This document shows, one piece after another, positions 47,868-58,207 of a stretch of DNA of 64,000 nt. Source of the stretch: Megalobrama amblycephala (taxonomy: Eukaryota > Chordata > Actinopteri > Cypriniformes > Xenocyprididae); contig NC_063061.1 in assembly GCF_018812025.1 (NCBI RefSeq), forward strand, positions 8,053,415 to 8,117,414. Direction: 5' to 3'. The position numbers were made by a program, and so were the translations under genes. Numbering within the stretch: the first letter of the stretch is position 1; each line of letters opens with the position of its first letter. Below the pieces are notes generated by a model. The model saw nothing but the letters and a program-made list of their open reading frames with translations, was not told the DNA's origin and did no database searches.

Positions 47868-49862
47868 TAATCTTCATTCAGTTTCAGGGCTCTATCAGAA
47901 TGCTACTGTGAATGAATGATGAATGTGAATCAAGGTAGTTCAGATTTGAGAAGTGAGAATGTTGGTGCTGATCTGGGAACACTGATGCTGGTCCTGAGAC
48001 ATGGACTTAGCCGCAGAGCGGGTGAGAGAAGTGTGCTCTCTGAGGTGTGAGGCCTGCTGTCGTCCACACACCTCCTCAGATGAGGGCAGAGGTGTGATGC
48101 TTGTGTACAAGTGAGAATGACGGGGTCACTGGAATGAACATCACTGGATACTCTGACCCTGAGCCGAGGTCAGCTAAACACTGCATTTTTTAAAGGTGCC
48201 CTAGAATCAAAATTTGAATATACCTCGGCATAGTTAAATAACAAGTACAGTTCAGTACATGGAAAAGACATACATTGAGTTTCAAACCCCATTGTTTCCT
48301 CCTTCTTATGTAAATCTCATTTGTTTAAAAGACTTCCGGAAAACACGCGGATCTCAACATAACACCGACTGTTACGTAACAGTCGGGATCATTAATATGT
48401 ATGACCCCAATATTTGCATATGCCAGCCCATGTTCAAGGCATTAGACAAGGAAAGGCAGCATTAACGTCTGGATCTGTGCACAGACAAGGTAAGCAAGCA
48501 AGAACAACAGCGAAAAATGGCAGATGGAGCAATAATAACTGACATGATCCATGATAACATGATATTTTTAGTGATATTTGTAAATTGTCTTTCTAAATGT
48601 TTCATTAGCATGTTGCTAATGTACTGTTAAATGTGGTTAAAGTTACCATCGTTTCTTACTGTATTCACGGAGACAAGAGCCGTCGCTATTTTCATTTTTA
48701 AACACTTGCAGTCTGTATAATTCATAAACACAACTTCATTCTTTGTAAATCTCTCCAACAGTGTAGCATTAGCCGTTAGCCACAGAGCACAGCCTCAAAC
48801 TCATAGAGAATCAAACGTAAACATCAAAATAAATACTTTACTCACGTAATTCGAAGCATGCATACAGCATGCATGACGAACATATTGTAAAGATCCATTT
48901 GAGGGTTATATTAGCTGTGTGAACTTTGTAAATGCGCTGTAATATAGTCGAGAGCTCATGTGGCAGGGAGCAGGCGAATTAAAGGCGCTGCCAAAATCAG
49001 TGTATAGTTAATGATGCCCCAAAATAGGCAGTTAAAAATCTATTGGGTATTTTGAGCTGAAACTTCACAGACACATTCAGGGGACACCTTAGACTTATAT
49101 TACATCTTGTGAAAAAGCATTCTTGGGCACCTTTAAGGCTATACCTGTCATAGTAATAATGTAATGATAATATAATAATGTCATCCACGTTCTGAATCCA
49201 GTACACAAAATCTCTGAGTATTTCGCTAATTTTGTTAAATTATAACATAATAAAAGTCAAAAATTTGTTCATATTGCTTCTCTTTCTCATTCAATGAAAG
49301 TGTGATCATTCAAAAAAGAAAAAGCATCAAAAGTACCATACAAGTAGTCCAGACTTGTGTGATATATTCCAAATTCTTTGAAGCTTTTTGTGAGGAACAG
49401 GCAAAATTTTATGGAAGCTTGTTTCCGCCACTGAATAAAAAATAAAAAAGGTAAGTGCAACTTTTTATCTCACAATTCAGACTTTTTTTTCTTGCAATTG
49501 AGAGTTTACATCTCACAAATCTGGCTTGCAATTGTGAATTATAAAGTCAGAATTGTGAGATATAAACTCGCAATTCTGAGAAATTGTGAGATATAATCTT
49601 ACAATTTCCAGAAAAAAAAGTCAGAATAAACTTCAATTCTGAGGGGAAAAAAGACAGAATTGCTCATTTATATGTTGCAATTCTGACTTTATAACTCACA
49701 ATTGTGACTTTATATCATGCAATTGTGAGAAAAAAAGTGAGAATTGCGAGATGTAAACTTGCAATTGTGAGAAAAAAGTCAGAATTGTGAGATATAAAGT
49801 CGCAATTATCTTTTTTTTTTTTTTTTTTTTTTATTCCGTGGCGGAAACTAGCTTCCATAGAA
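47868..49862. repeat. Local duplicated unit, copy C, interrupted
   Basis: Starts TTAATCTTCATTCAGTTTCA, core at 47950-48178, then the TTAA element 48190-49136. It resumes with AAGTAGTCC, CCAGACTTGTGTGA and a foldback (49407-49862) bounded by TATGGAAGCTTGTTTCCGCC and its complement. Without the insertion the unit is about 1.05 kb, the same as copy B. Confidence 0.7.
48190..49136. mobile_element. TTAA-flanked palindrome-bearing element, copy 3
   Basis: TTAA at 48190-48193 and 49133-49136; same orientation as copy 1. Carries the 22-bp palindrome at 48365-48386. Inserted within local unit C. Confidence 0.8.
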
Positions 49863-49887
49863 TTTACAATGGCAAATAAACTGGATT

Positions 49888-50118
49888 AATCTTCATTCAG
49901 TTTCAGGGCTCTATCAGAATGCTATGACTGTGAATGAACGATGAATGTGAATCAGGGTGGTTCAGATTTGAGAAGTGACAATGCTGGTGCTGATCTGGGA
50001 ACACTGATGCTGCCACAGAGAGGGTGAGAGAAGAGGTGTGATGTGTAGAAGTGTGAATGACGGGGTCACTGGATGAACATCACTGCACACTCTGACCCTG
50101 AGCAGAGGTCAGCTTTAC
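49888..50118. repeat. Local duplicated unit, copy D
   Basis: Repeats the start of unit C (TTAATCTTCATTCAGTTTCA) and, with an internal deletion, its core to the terminal TGACCC/AGGTCA motif. No linker or foldback follows. Confidence 0.7.
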
Positions 50119-50187
50119 CATGGAATATTTAATAAGATCATTTTACATTACTAATGCTAGTTTTGCTCTGAATTTTCTCATGAATTA

Positions 50188-50350
50188 CACTCTTAAAAAT
50201 AAAGGTTCTAAAAGGGGATTTTCGCAGCTATGCTATAGAAGAAACATTTTTGGTTCCTCAAAGAACCTTAGTGTCAAGAACATTTTTCCACTATAAATAA
50301 ACTTTTGTGTAATGGAAAGATAAAGGTTCTTCATGGAACCACATAAAAAT
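50188..50350. repeat. AAAGGTTCT/AGAACC foldback repeat
   Basis: ACACTCTTAAAAATAAAGGT is a recognisable start of a short cyprinid repeat; internal GGTTCCTCAAAGAACC and AAAGGTTCTTCATGGAACC hairpins follow. Confidence 0.55.
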
Positions 50351-50547
50351 GCCAATTAACAACCTTAGATTTATGTATTTATTTTATATTTTATATGTAT
50401 GTTGATTCAGTTCAGACCTGTTCAGATTAAGTGATGAAGAGACCATTTTCCTAAACTTATTCAAAGGATGTTGGTAACATTTGTGAGACATTGTAAATTG
50501 CACTTTTTCCCTTCACTAGTCAGTTGATAGGAGATGTGCATCATTAG

Positions 50548-51438
50548 TTAAAGGATTAGTTCACTTCTAAATGAAAATTTCCTGATAATTTACTCACCCC
50601 CATGTCATCCAAGATGTTCATGTCTTTCTTTCTTCAGTCGAAAAGAAATTGAAGGTTTTTGATGAAAACATTCCAGGATTATTCTCCTTATAGTGGACTT
50701 CAATGGTCTCCAAATGGTTGAAGGTCAAAATTACAGTTTCAGTGCAGCTTCAAAGGGCTTTAAATGACACCAGATGAGGAATAAGGGTCTTATCTAGCAA
50801 AACGATCGGTCATTTTCTTTAAAAAAATTCAACTGTATATGCTTTATAAACTCAAATGATCACCTTGCAAGTGGTTCCACCATTCCACTTTCCGTATTCT
50901 TCAAAAAGCTTACGCTGTATGTCCTTCCCTATTCAACTTACGGAAAAAACGGAACTGGCACTGCGTTCGTTCCGTAAGTTGAATAGGGAAGGCGTAGGAC
51001 ACACAGCGTAAGCTTTTTGAAGAATACAGAGCGGAATGGTGGAAGCACTTGCAATGCGATCATTTGAGTTTATAAAGCATATACAGTTGAATTTTTTTAA
51101 AGAAAATGACCGATCATTTTGCGTCCGATCATTTGTTTATATAAAGCATATACAGTTGTATTTTTTTAGAAAATGACCAATCGTTTCGCTAGATAAGACC
51201 CTTATTCCTCGTCTGGTATCGTTTAAAGCCCTTTGAAGCTGCACTGAAACTGTAATTTTGACCTTCAACCGTTTGGAGGCCATTGAAGTCCACTATAAGG
51301 AGAATAATCCTGGAATGTTTTCATCAAAAACCTTTAATTTCTTTTCGACTGAAGAAAGGAGGACATCAACATCTTGGATGACATGGGGGTGAGTAAATTA
51401 TCAGGAAAATTATATTTGAAAGTGGACTAATCCTTTAA
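50548..51438. mobile_element. TTAA-flanked foldback element, intact
   Basis: TTAA at 50548-50551 and 51435-51438. Ends AAGGATTAGTTCACTTCTAA and AGTGGACTAATCCTT. Long arms fold around a centre at about 50955 with AAAAAGCTTACGCTGTATGT and its complement. Same family as the outer element at 18744-21186, here without insertion but with a partial duplication at 51120-51180. Confidence 0.8.
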
Positions 51439-51761
51439 GGAAACAGCTTTAGAGTTCAAGATTCATTGAGCCATTTAACTTAAAGGCAACTAAACATCTG
51501 AAATGTTTATAGTTGCACTAAAAATGCAGTTTTGGTGTAATAAAAAAGTTTTAATAAACAGTGTAACTAAAGAATCTTCTGTTATAATAATGCTAGTACT
51601 GTCTTTTAACTGGTTTACAATGAGGGAAGCAGCTGAGAAAGGTTGTTCCTTTAGAGGGTCAGTGAGGATCTCTTGTAGCTTTATGAAAAATTGCTCAAGC
51701 TCAGTATTTAATGCAATAGTTTAATGTAGAGAATGTTGTTTGATTGAACTTTACAATGTTG

Positions 51762-52203
51762 TTAAAGGGATAGTTCATCCAAAAATAAAAATTATCCCAT
51801 GATATACTCACCCTCAAGCCATCCTAGGTGTATATGACTATCTTCTTTCAGACAAACACAATCAGAGATATATTATAAAATATTCTGGCTCTTCCAAGCT
51901 TTATAATGGGAGTGAATGGCGCTCCTGATTTTGAAGTCCAAAAAAGTATCCATCCATCCATCCATCATAGAAGATATCCACACAGCTCCAGCTTAATAAA
52001 GTCCTTCTGAAGCAAAGCGATGGGTTTTTGTAAGAAAAATATCCATATTTAAATCTTTATAAACTAAAATAACTAGCTTCCGGCAGACAGCCTACGCAAA
52101 TTGAACACAGAAGCACAGAGGATAGAGCAAAACAAAACAAAACACCAATCACGAATTAAAAGTCTAAAACAAGCATTTTTAAAAAGAAATATTGGAGGAT
52201 TTC

Positions 52204-52249
<46 letters not shown>

Positions 52250-52679
52250 GGAGCTTGAGTTTGTTGCCCAGCCCTATTTGTTTGAACCATGAGAGGTTAC
52301 TAAGCTTATGCAACTCTCTACATAGTGTCAAAGATTACTCTTTTGGCACAAATTGAGTTGCGAAAGCTAGTTATTTTAGATTATAAAGTTTTAAATATGG
52401 ATATTTTTCTTACAAAATCCTATCGCTTCACTTCAAAAGGCCTTTATTAACCCCCAGAAGTCATATGGATTATTTTTATGATGGATGGATGCACTTTTTA
52501 GGACTTCAAAATCAGGAGCACCATTCACTACCATTATAAAGCTTGGAAGAGCCAGGATATTTTTTAATATAACTCTGACTGTGTTCATCTGAAAGAAGTT
52601 AGTCATATACACTTATAGGATGGCTTGAGGGTGAGTAAATCATGGGGTAATTTTCATTTTTGGGTGAACTAGCCCTTAA
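51762..52679. mobile_element. TTAA-flanked foldback element with GATA array
   Basis: TTAA at 51762-51765 and 52676-52679, ends AAGGGATAGTTCATCCAAAA and TTTTTGGGTGAACTAGCCC. Arms carry CTCACCCTCAAGCCATCC and its complement. An uninterrupted GATA run (52204-52249) sits near the centre. Confidence 0.78.
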
Positions 52680-53593
52680 CATTGAAGTTACACTGTGAAT
52701 CATTATATCACTTAAAATTAAATATATTTTAAAAGGAGGCATTGTAGAAATTATCTAATTTTGTACATAAAAAGTAATTATTCTGTCTTGAATGGTTTTT
52801 TTTTTTTTTTTTTACTTTTACAATGTCAGAATACACACTTTAAAAGATAGATTTAAAACGTAGGCATATTTTCCACTTATTTCCTTAAGTTCAGTTTTAC
52901 CATTATCTCCTCAATTTCTAACAGCAGTGTGTTTTTTAAAAAGTAAATTGAGATGTGAGAAACTGGTGAACATTTAAATAAGCCATGGAATTTCCTCTGA
53001 AATAATCCATTACGTGTATTTTGGAATTTGCACAGTGCTGTGATCTAAATGATTAAGTCAATCTTGGCTTGAGGGAAAGGTTATGGGCCGGCCACTGCAT
53101 TATTAAAATATTTTGAAAACATAACTTAATCAGACCAATAAATCAATGTTAGCGAGCTAGACATTAGGTTTAAACTAAACCATTTAAACTGACACCATAA
53201 TGTCAGTCACATATTAGTTCATATCTTTCATAAAAAAGATCATTTGACTCTAGTGCATCAGTTAATTACAAGAACAAATCACATCTTCAAATATACTGCG
53301 TGCTCTAACTAATCCATTTCTTGTTATTTTAAATTAAAGATTTGTGTTGACTTGCTTTAAAGAAAACACATTGGTCAGGCTTGGGGAGCAGCAGGCTGGT
53401 GATTACTGACATTCCTGACCATGGGGGAGAAGATTTTTTAAGAGCCGTTAGTGGCAGGGGGTTTCCAAGACTCTGAGATCAGCAAATGTTAAAACAGACT
53501 GGGACTAGACAGGCCCCCATAAGCCAGAACACTCCCAAATGAACAGAATAAACAACATACAATTGCCACCCTCACTGTCTGATGCTCTTTGCT

Positions 53594-53618
53594 TCTATCT
53601 ATCTATCTATCTATCTAT
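53594..53618. repeat. (CTAT)6 microsatellite
   Basis: Short tetranucleotide run. The sequence to its left (52680-53590) has no repeat or gene I recognise. Confidence 0.9.
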
Positions 53619-53698
53619 TGACCATTTAAATGAGTTTCATAACATAGCCATTACACTCAGTCATTTACAGTCGCTTTAGTACATCTCTTGAATCATCC

Positions 53699-53957
53699 TT
53701 AAAGGGTTAGTTGACCCAAAAATGAAAATTCTGTCATCATTTACTCACCCTCAAGTAATTCCAAACCTGAATGAATGTCTTTGATCTGCTGAACACAAAG
53801 GAAGATATTTTGGAGAAAGTTTGAAACCAGGCCGCTTTGGGGGCACCATTAACTTCCATAGTAGGAAAGAAACAAAGGAATTTATACAGTTTTGGAAGAA
53901 ACTGAGGGTGCATAAACGATGACAGAATTTTCATTTTTGGGTCAACTAACCTGCCTA
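53699..53957. mobile_element. Short Angel-like MITE
   Basis: TTAAAGGGTTAGTTGACCCA at the left and TTTTGGGTCAACTAACC at the right, about 255 bp. Both ends share the G-to-C change GTTGACC, a compensatory pair, so the inverted ends remain matched. Confidence 0.72.
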
Positions 53958-54279
53958 AAATCCTTAGTTCATCTCTCAAAAGTAAGTATTTATGTCAATG
54001 AACATATCAGTGCCATCAGAATGACAAGTCAAGATAGTCCAAATGTTTAGTCATGTTGTCAATATAACAATGTACTATGTCAGTATTTTCAGATGTAAAC
54101 TATGGCTACAATTTTGATGACAATGATTGAAAATGCACAAGACTGCGCTTTCTGTATGGTATATTTAAATTTCAACAGTACAAAGTACCGTAACAAACTG
54201 TAACAAATAGGCCTATTTATCTACAATAGCCTATATCATAATGACATTGAGGAAATTAACTTTTCACCATCTATTTGCA

Positions 54280-54730
54280 AGACTGCGTTTGCCCTTCACC
54301 TCTTTTACTAATCAGATTAGTAAAAGTGAAGGAAAACACAGCCGTTAATTAATTCATCGCATTATCTGTTATCTCAACTGAATGTTTAATCAATAGCTCG
54401 TCGCTATCTTCGCTGTCCATTTGTGCCTTTTGCCTGACGCGGGTCAGTTTGCTGGCTCTATAGGAGGTCGGAGTGACGCAGTCCCGCAAATTTGCTCCTC
54501 CAAATGGAGCGACGAAGTCCATCAAGCCCCTATTAGGACCTCATTAAATTCGCTTAGTGAGATATTTTGCACCCTTCTTAACGGGCTGAAGTGTGAACGC
54601 GTGCTTTTAGACAAACAGCGCGAGACCCGCTCGGACTGACCGCGGATCGGCTTTAGTTCTCCAGCTTTTGACGACTCCTTCGAGTGTTTAAGTTATGAGC
54701 TGTTTTCAGATCAGTGGTTGAAGGCGGTAA
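54280..54730. promoter_or_regulatory. CpG-rich non-repeat patch upstream of ripply1, candidate enhancer
   Basis: Higher in GC and CpG than its surroundings (GACGCGGGTCAG, ACAGCGCGAGACCCGC, GACCGCGGATCGG) and free of the surrounding repeats. It lies 1.5-2.0 kb before the ripply1 TATA box and contains the T-box half-site GTGTGAA at 54591-54597. Enhancer activity is inferred only from composition and position. Confidence 0.35.
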
Positions 54731-54942
54731 TTAAAGAATCAACAGACAGCAGAGACGGGTCATTAGACAATCAAAATGTAGCCTACGTGTTTAGGATATT
54801 TTGAAATAAAGATGTTTAACATTCTATGAGATGAAGAAAGAATTTGCGCGTTAATAAATTGCTTTGTATAACCTCAAACTAGCTAAATAAAAACATAGCT
54901 AAGCCTGTATGTTTGCATATAATTATGCATGATGTAGAGAAT

Positions 54943-55656
54943 TTAAAGGATTAGTTTACTTTAAAATGAAAATTACCCCAAGCTTTACTCACCCTCAAGC
55001 CATCGGTGTACATATGACTTTCTTCTTTCTGATGAACACAATCAGATAAATATTAATAAATATCCTGATACATCCAAGCTTTATAATGGCAGTGAGTGAT
55101 ACCAATGAGTATGAGCTGAAGAAAGTGCATCCATCCACATCCATAATAAACGTGTACTCCACATGGCCTTCTGAAGCGAAGTGATGCGTTTGTGTAAAAA
55201 ATATCCATATTTAACAAAGTTATAAAGTAAAATATCTAGTTTCTGCCAGACTGCCTTTGGTATTCAATTTAGGAAGAAAGCGCAACGCCTCTCGCAGTTC
55301 AAAAAGCTTACGCTACGTCCTACGCCTTCCCTATTCACAACTTGTTAAATATGGATTTTTTTTTTTTTTTTACACAAATGCATCGCTTCCCTTCAGATGG
55401 CCTTTATTAACCCCTGGAGCCGTGTGGAGTACGTTTATGATGGATGGATGTGAATGGTAACAGTTTCTTTAGCTCATACTCGTTGGTATCGCTCACTGCC
55501 ATTACAAAGCTCAAAATCGAATGCATCAAGATATTTATTAATATATCTCTGATTGTGTTCATCAGAAAGAAGAAAGTAATAGGCTATTCACCTAGGATGG
55601 CTTGAGGGTGAGTAAATCTTGGTATAACTTTCATTTGAAAGTGAACTATTCATTTA
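54943..55656. mobile_element. TTAA-family foldback element close upstream of ripply1
   Basis: Left TTAAAGGATTAGTTTACTTT, right GAAAGTGAACTATTCATTTA (right TTAA mutated). The arms fold back on each other with CTCACCCTCAAGCCATC and its complement; AAAAAGCTTACGCTACGTCC is near the centre. It ends about 600 bp before the TATA box. Confidence 0.75.
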
Positions 55657-56267
55657 GCGCTTCTATAAACGTTCAGGTTTTAGTAGAATCAAGCGGTTGC
55701 CGTACAAAATCAAAATGGAAACACCTAACAAAATAAAGTATTAAAATAAGAGTTCAATAACATGGGGACAGTACTGTTTTTTTATTGATGGAACTGATTC
55801 GCCTAACCCAAAGGAACAAAATCTTGTCAACAAAAAAGATTTAAAACTACAGGCATAGGCTTATATATGGGACATTCATAGAAAAACGATGTTGTTGGCT
55901 AAATATATCCTATAAGGAACAGCAATTTTGATCACGACTGCGTAGTCAACTCAATTTAACGTAGCGTCAAAACCTAACTATATTATATATGGTCCCACTC
56001 CTCCTGTGTCGCCCCCCGTCGTCTTTCTCGCAGATGGTGTGTAAGTTTGCCCCTCCGTGTTGTTGCAATAACCTCACGGTACCAGATTTCTCACCCTCAC
56101 GCTGGGGCGCACTGTTTATACAACTGGAGAAGTCTTCACACCAAAATGTCCATAGCAGTCTCTATCCCAATCATTTGGCAAACAGCACCAAACCCCCTCT
56201 CAAAACAACCTCCGATCATTTGGCATCGGCACCATCGCCCAGCCCCGCCTCTGCAGCACCAGCTCCA

Positions 56268-56273
56268 TATAAA
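56268..56273 (+). promoter_or_regulatory. TATA box of ripply1
   Basis: A TATAAA lies about 138 bp upstream of the ripply1 ATG, implying a transcript start near 56298 and a leader of roughly 110 nt. A CCCCGCC GC box lies just upstream (about 56243). Further up are an E-box CAGATG at 56031-56036 and a T-box half-site TCACACC at 56136-56142. T-box (Tbx6) and bHLH (Mesp) input to ripply1 is known from zebrafish; that these particular sites are used is inference. Confidence 0.6.
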
Positions 56274-56405
56274 CCCCGAGAGCGAGTCTCCTTCATTCAT
56301 TCACTTCCCTCAGGAGGACAACGACTCACCCACAGCGTGCATCGCTAGGAGATCTTCCAAAACAGGACTATTTGGGACTATCGCCAAGAAAGAAAAGAGA
56401 GAAAG

Positions 56406-57784
56406 ATGAATTCGGTGTGCTTTGCCGCTCCAATTTCCAATACTATGAACAAGCAGTCAACCAGGTGAGCATTCTATTCTATTCTATTCTATTCTATTCT
56501 ATTCTATTCTATTCTTATATAAAGGTTGACTGTTAAATGCACAGCTAAAATATTACTATCGTTCGACCCACAGCCCAGCTTCCCTGTGGAGACCGTGGCT
56601 CGTGACCAGAAAAGATGCTCAAACTGAATGCCGGAAAACCAAGCTGGCTTGTGTAAGTTTTTCCATCACTGCAATTCTAATATTTCAATGGAATTTCCAT
56701 CTGTTTAGGAATGTTATTAGGCTCAGAAAACACATGGTACCGTAACGCACCTCTATCAACGCCACAGCGCTATAATTTATTAGCCTTCGTGTAATTCAAC
56801 GGCTTTTGTTTTGTTTTGTTTTGTTTGTTTGAATGGTGACTTGTAGAGTTTTTTAAAGCAGCAGCAGGTAGCTTTAAGGTGACAGACAGGCATGTGGTGA
56901 GCATTAGGCAGCAGAAGGTGCGACTGTGGAGCCGTTTCATTGACACCGAGCCATTCAGTGACGCAAAGACAAACTGAGAGAGACACTCGGCCATATGGCA
57001 CCGCTGTCTTGAGTGTGAACACTGAGTCTGTGCCCAGAGACGAGGTGTAGGGGAAAACAGCTCCCAGAGAGCAAGCGCTAACTCGCTTGCCAAGATTTAA
57101 GCAGACACCTCTAGGTTTGGGAAAGGGAGTTGGAGTCATTTTCCCACAAACACTTTAGCCTGACACCCTCCATGTCACAGCTTTTGCATCCTGCCCAGGG
57201 TGTTATACACCCACGAAACTGGCAGTGATATCACCTCATAAACACTGGACAGGAAGCATTGTTTTGAGTTGAGTTTTGTGCCTGTGGTCTTACACGTCTT
57301 TTCTCACTCTTTCCAGCCTTACTCCAGGCCAGAAGTGCCCAGTAACACTACAACAGATGGCAAGATGCAATCTTTCCAGCACCCTGTCAGGTCAGTACAC
57401 ATTTCATTTTGCTTGAGCAATAGTTTTGTTTTGCAACATGGTTTTCTTTTAGTCCTAAACCAATAATCTGTTCCAAATAAGGCTTATTTTACCACAAAAA
57501 AGAGCTTCTTTGTATTGTAAAATGTGAAATATACACCAAATATTTTTCAGTGTATTTACCAGTTTATTTCTTCACACTTTAGGCTGTACTGGCCCAGATC
57601 GAAATCCTACGACTACCTCTTCAGCGACGGCGAGGCCCTGCTCAGAAATTTCCCAGTGCAGGCCACCATTAACTTCTACGATGAGTCAGACAGCGAGGAG
57701 GAGGAGGACAGCTGTGACGAAGATGACGACAGCGACGTCGAGGAGTGTCTTAAACTTAACGGCCACTTCACCAGTTACAACTGA
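56406..57784 (+). CDS. ripply1: Ripply-family transcriptional co-repressor, four coding exons, 137 aa
   Basis: Ripply proteins bridge T-box factors to Groucho/TLE co-repressors in the nucleus and close off segmentation as somites form. Four exons join in frame: 56406-56464, 56574-56652, 57317-57390 and 57583-57784, each intron beginning GT and ending AG. The product has the Groucho-binding tetrapeptide WRPW at residues 25-28 (exon 2). The Ripply homology region lies at about 66-103 and spans the exon 3/4 junction, including FQHPVRLYWPRSKS and FPVQATINFY. A very acidic tail follows (about 104-125, mostly D/E/S). The start MNSVCFA is the first ATG after the TATA-derived leader and resembles zebrafish Ripply1. 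The length suits the family. Ripply2 is the main alternative for the paralogue; family membership is nearly certain. The gene is intact, with no frameshift, and is isolated among repeats. Confidence 0.9.
56471..56515 (+). repeat. (ATTCT)9 microsatellite in ripply1 intron 1
   Basis: Nine uninterrupted copies of the pentamer ATTCT begin six bases after the exon 1/intron 1 boundary. Intron 1 is only 109 bp, so the array makes up over 40 percent of it. Confidence 0.97.
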
Positions 57785-58201
57785 GCATCCGCTGTCTCTG
57801 CAAATGTGACTTTACGCTGAGGAAAAGTTCATAAATTTAACATCGACGCTGGATAATGCCACATCGTGCTCTATTAGAGAACTCGTGCCATCAATAATTC
57901 ATCGCATGGACATGGTCTGTCTTTCTTGTGAGCATCTAAAGCACAACCAGAATGATTTTACTGATTGTTTTATGCAGGAAACACTAATGCCGAGACTTGC
58001 ATAAATGTATTTCCTGTTAGGAACAGTGAAAATTCATTCCCACATTGGGAATTGTTGTTTTTAGAGCAATCTCAGGATTCTTCTTTTTGTATATAAAATT
58101 CTATTTGTATTCTATTACCCATCCCTAACTTATGATTTATGTACATTTGATGTATATATGTATTTATGGCATATTTTTCTACTTTTGTACTTTTGATTTA
58201 A

Positions 58202-58207
58202 AATAAA
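58202..58207 (+). other. Poly(A) signal of ripply1
   Basis: AATAAA about 420 bp after the ripply1 stop codon, in an AT-rich 3' UTR, followed by a GT/T-rich stretch from about 58229. It is the canonical hexamer nearest the gene and sets a likely mRNA end near 58220-58230. Confidence 0.65.

Noticed and set aside
54421..54639. 72-codon + strand frame upstream of ripply1
   Set aside because: No homology recognised; open because of local GC content.
56770..57139. Minus-strand frames within ripply1 intron 2
   Set aside because: No domain or splice support; they lie within an intron on the opposite strand.
57524..57784. The single long frame starting at 57524 as a stand-alone gene
   Set aside because: Its upstream part is intron; the real coding exon begins after the acceptor at 57582 and joins three upstream ripply exons.
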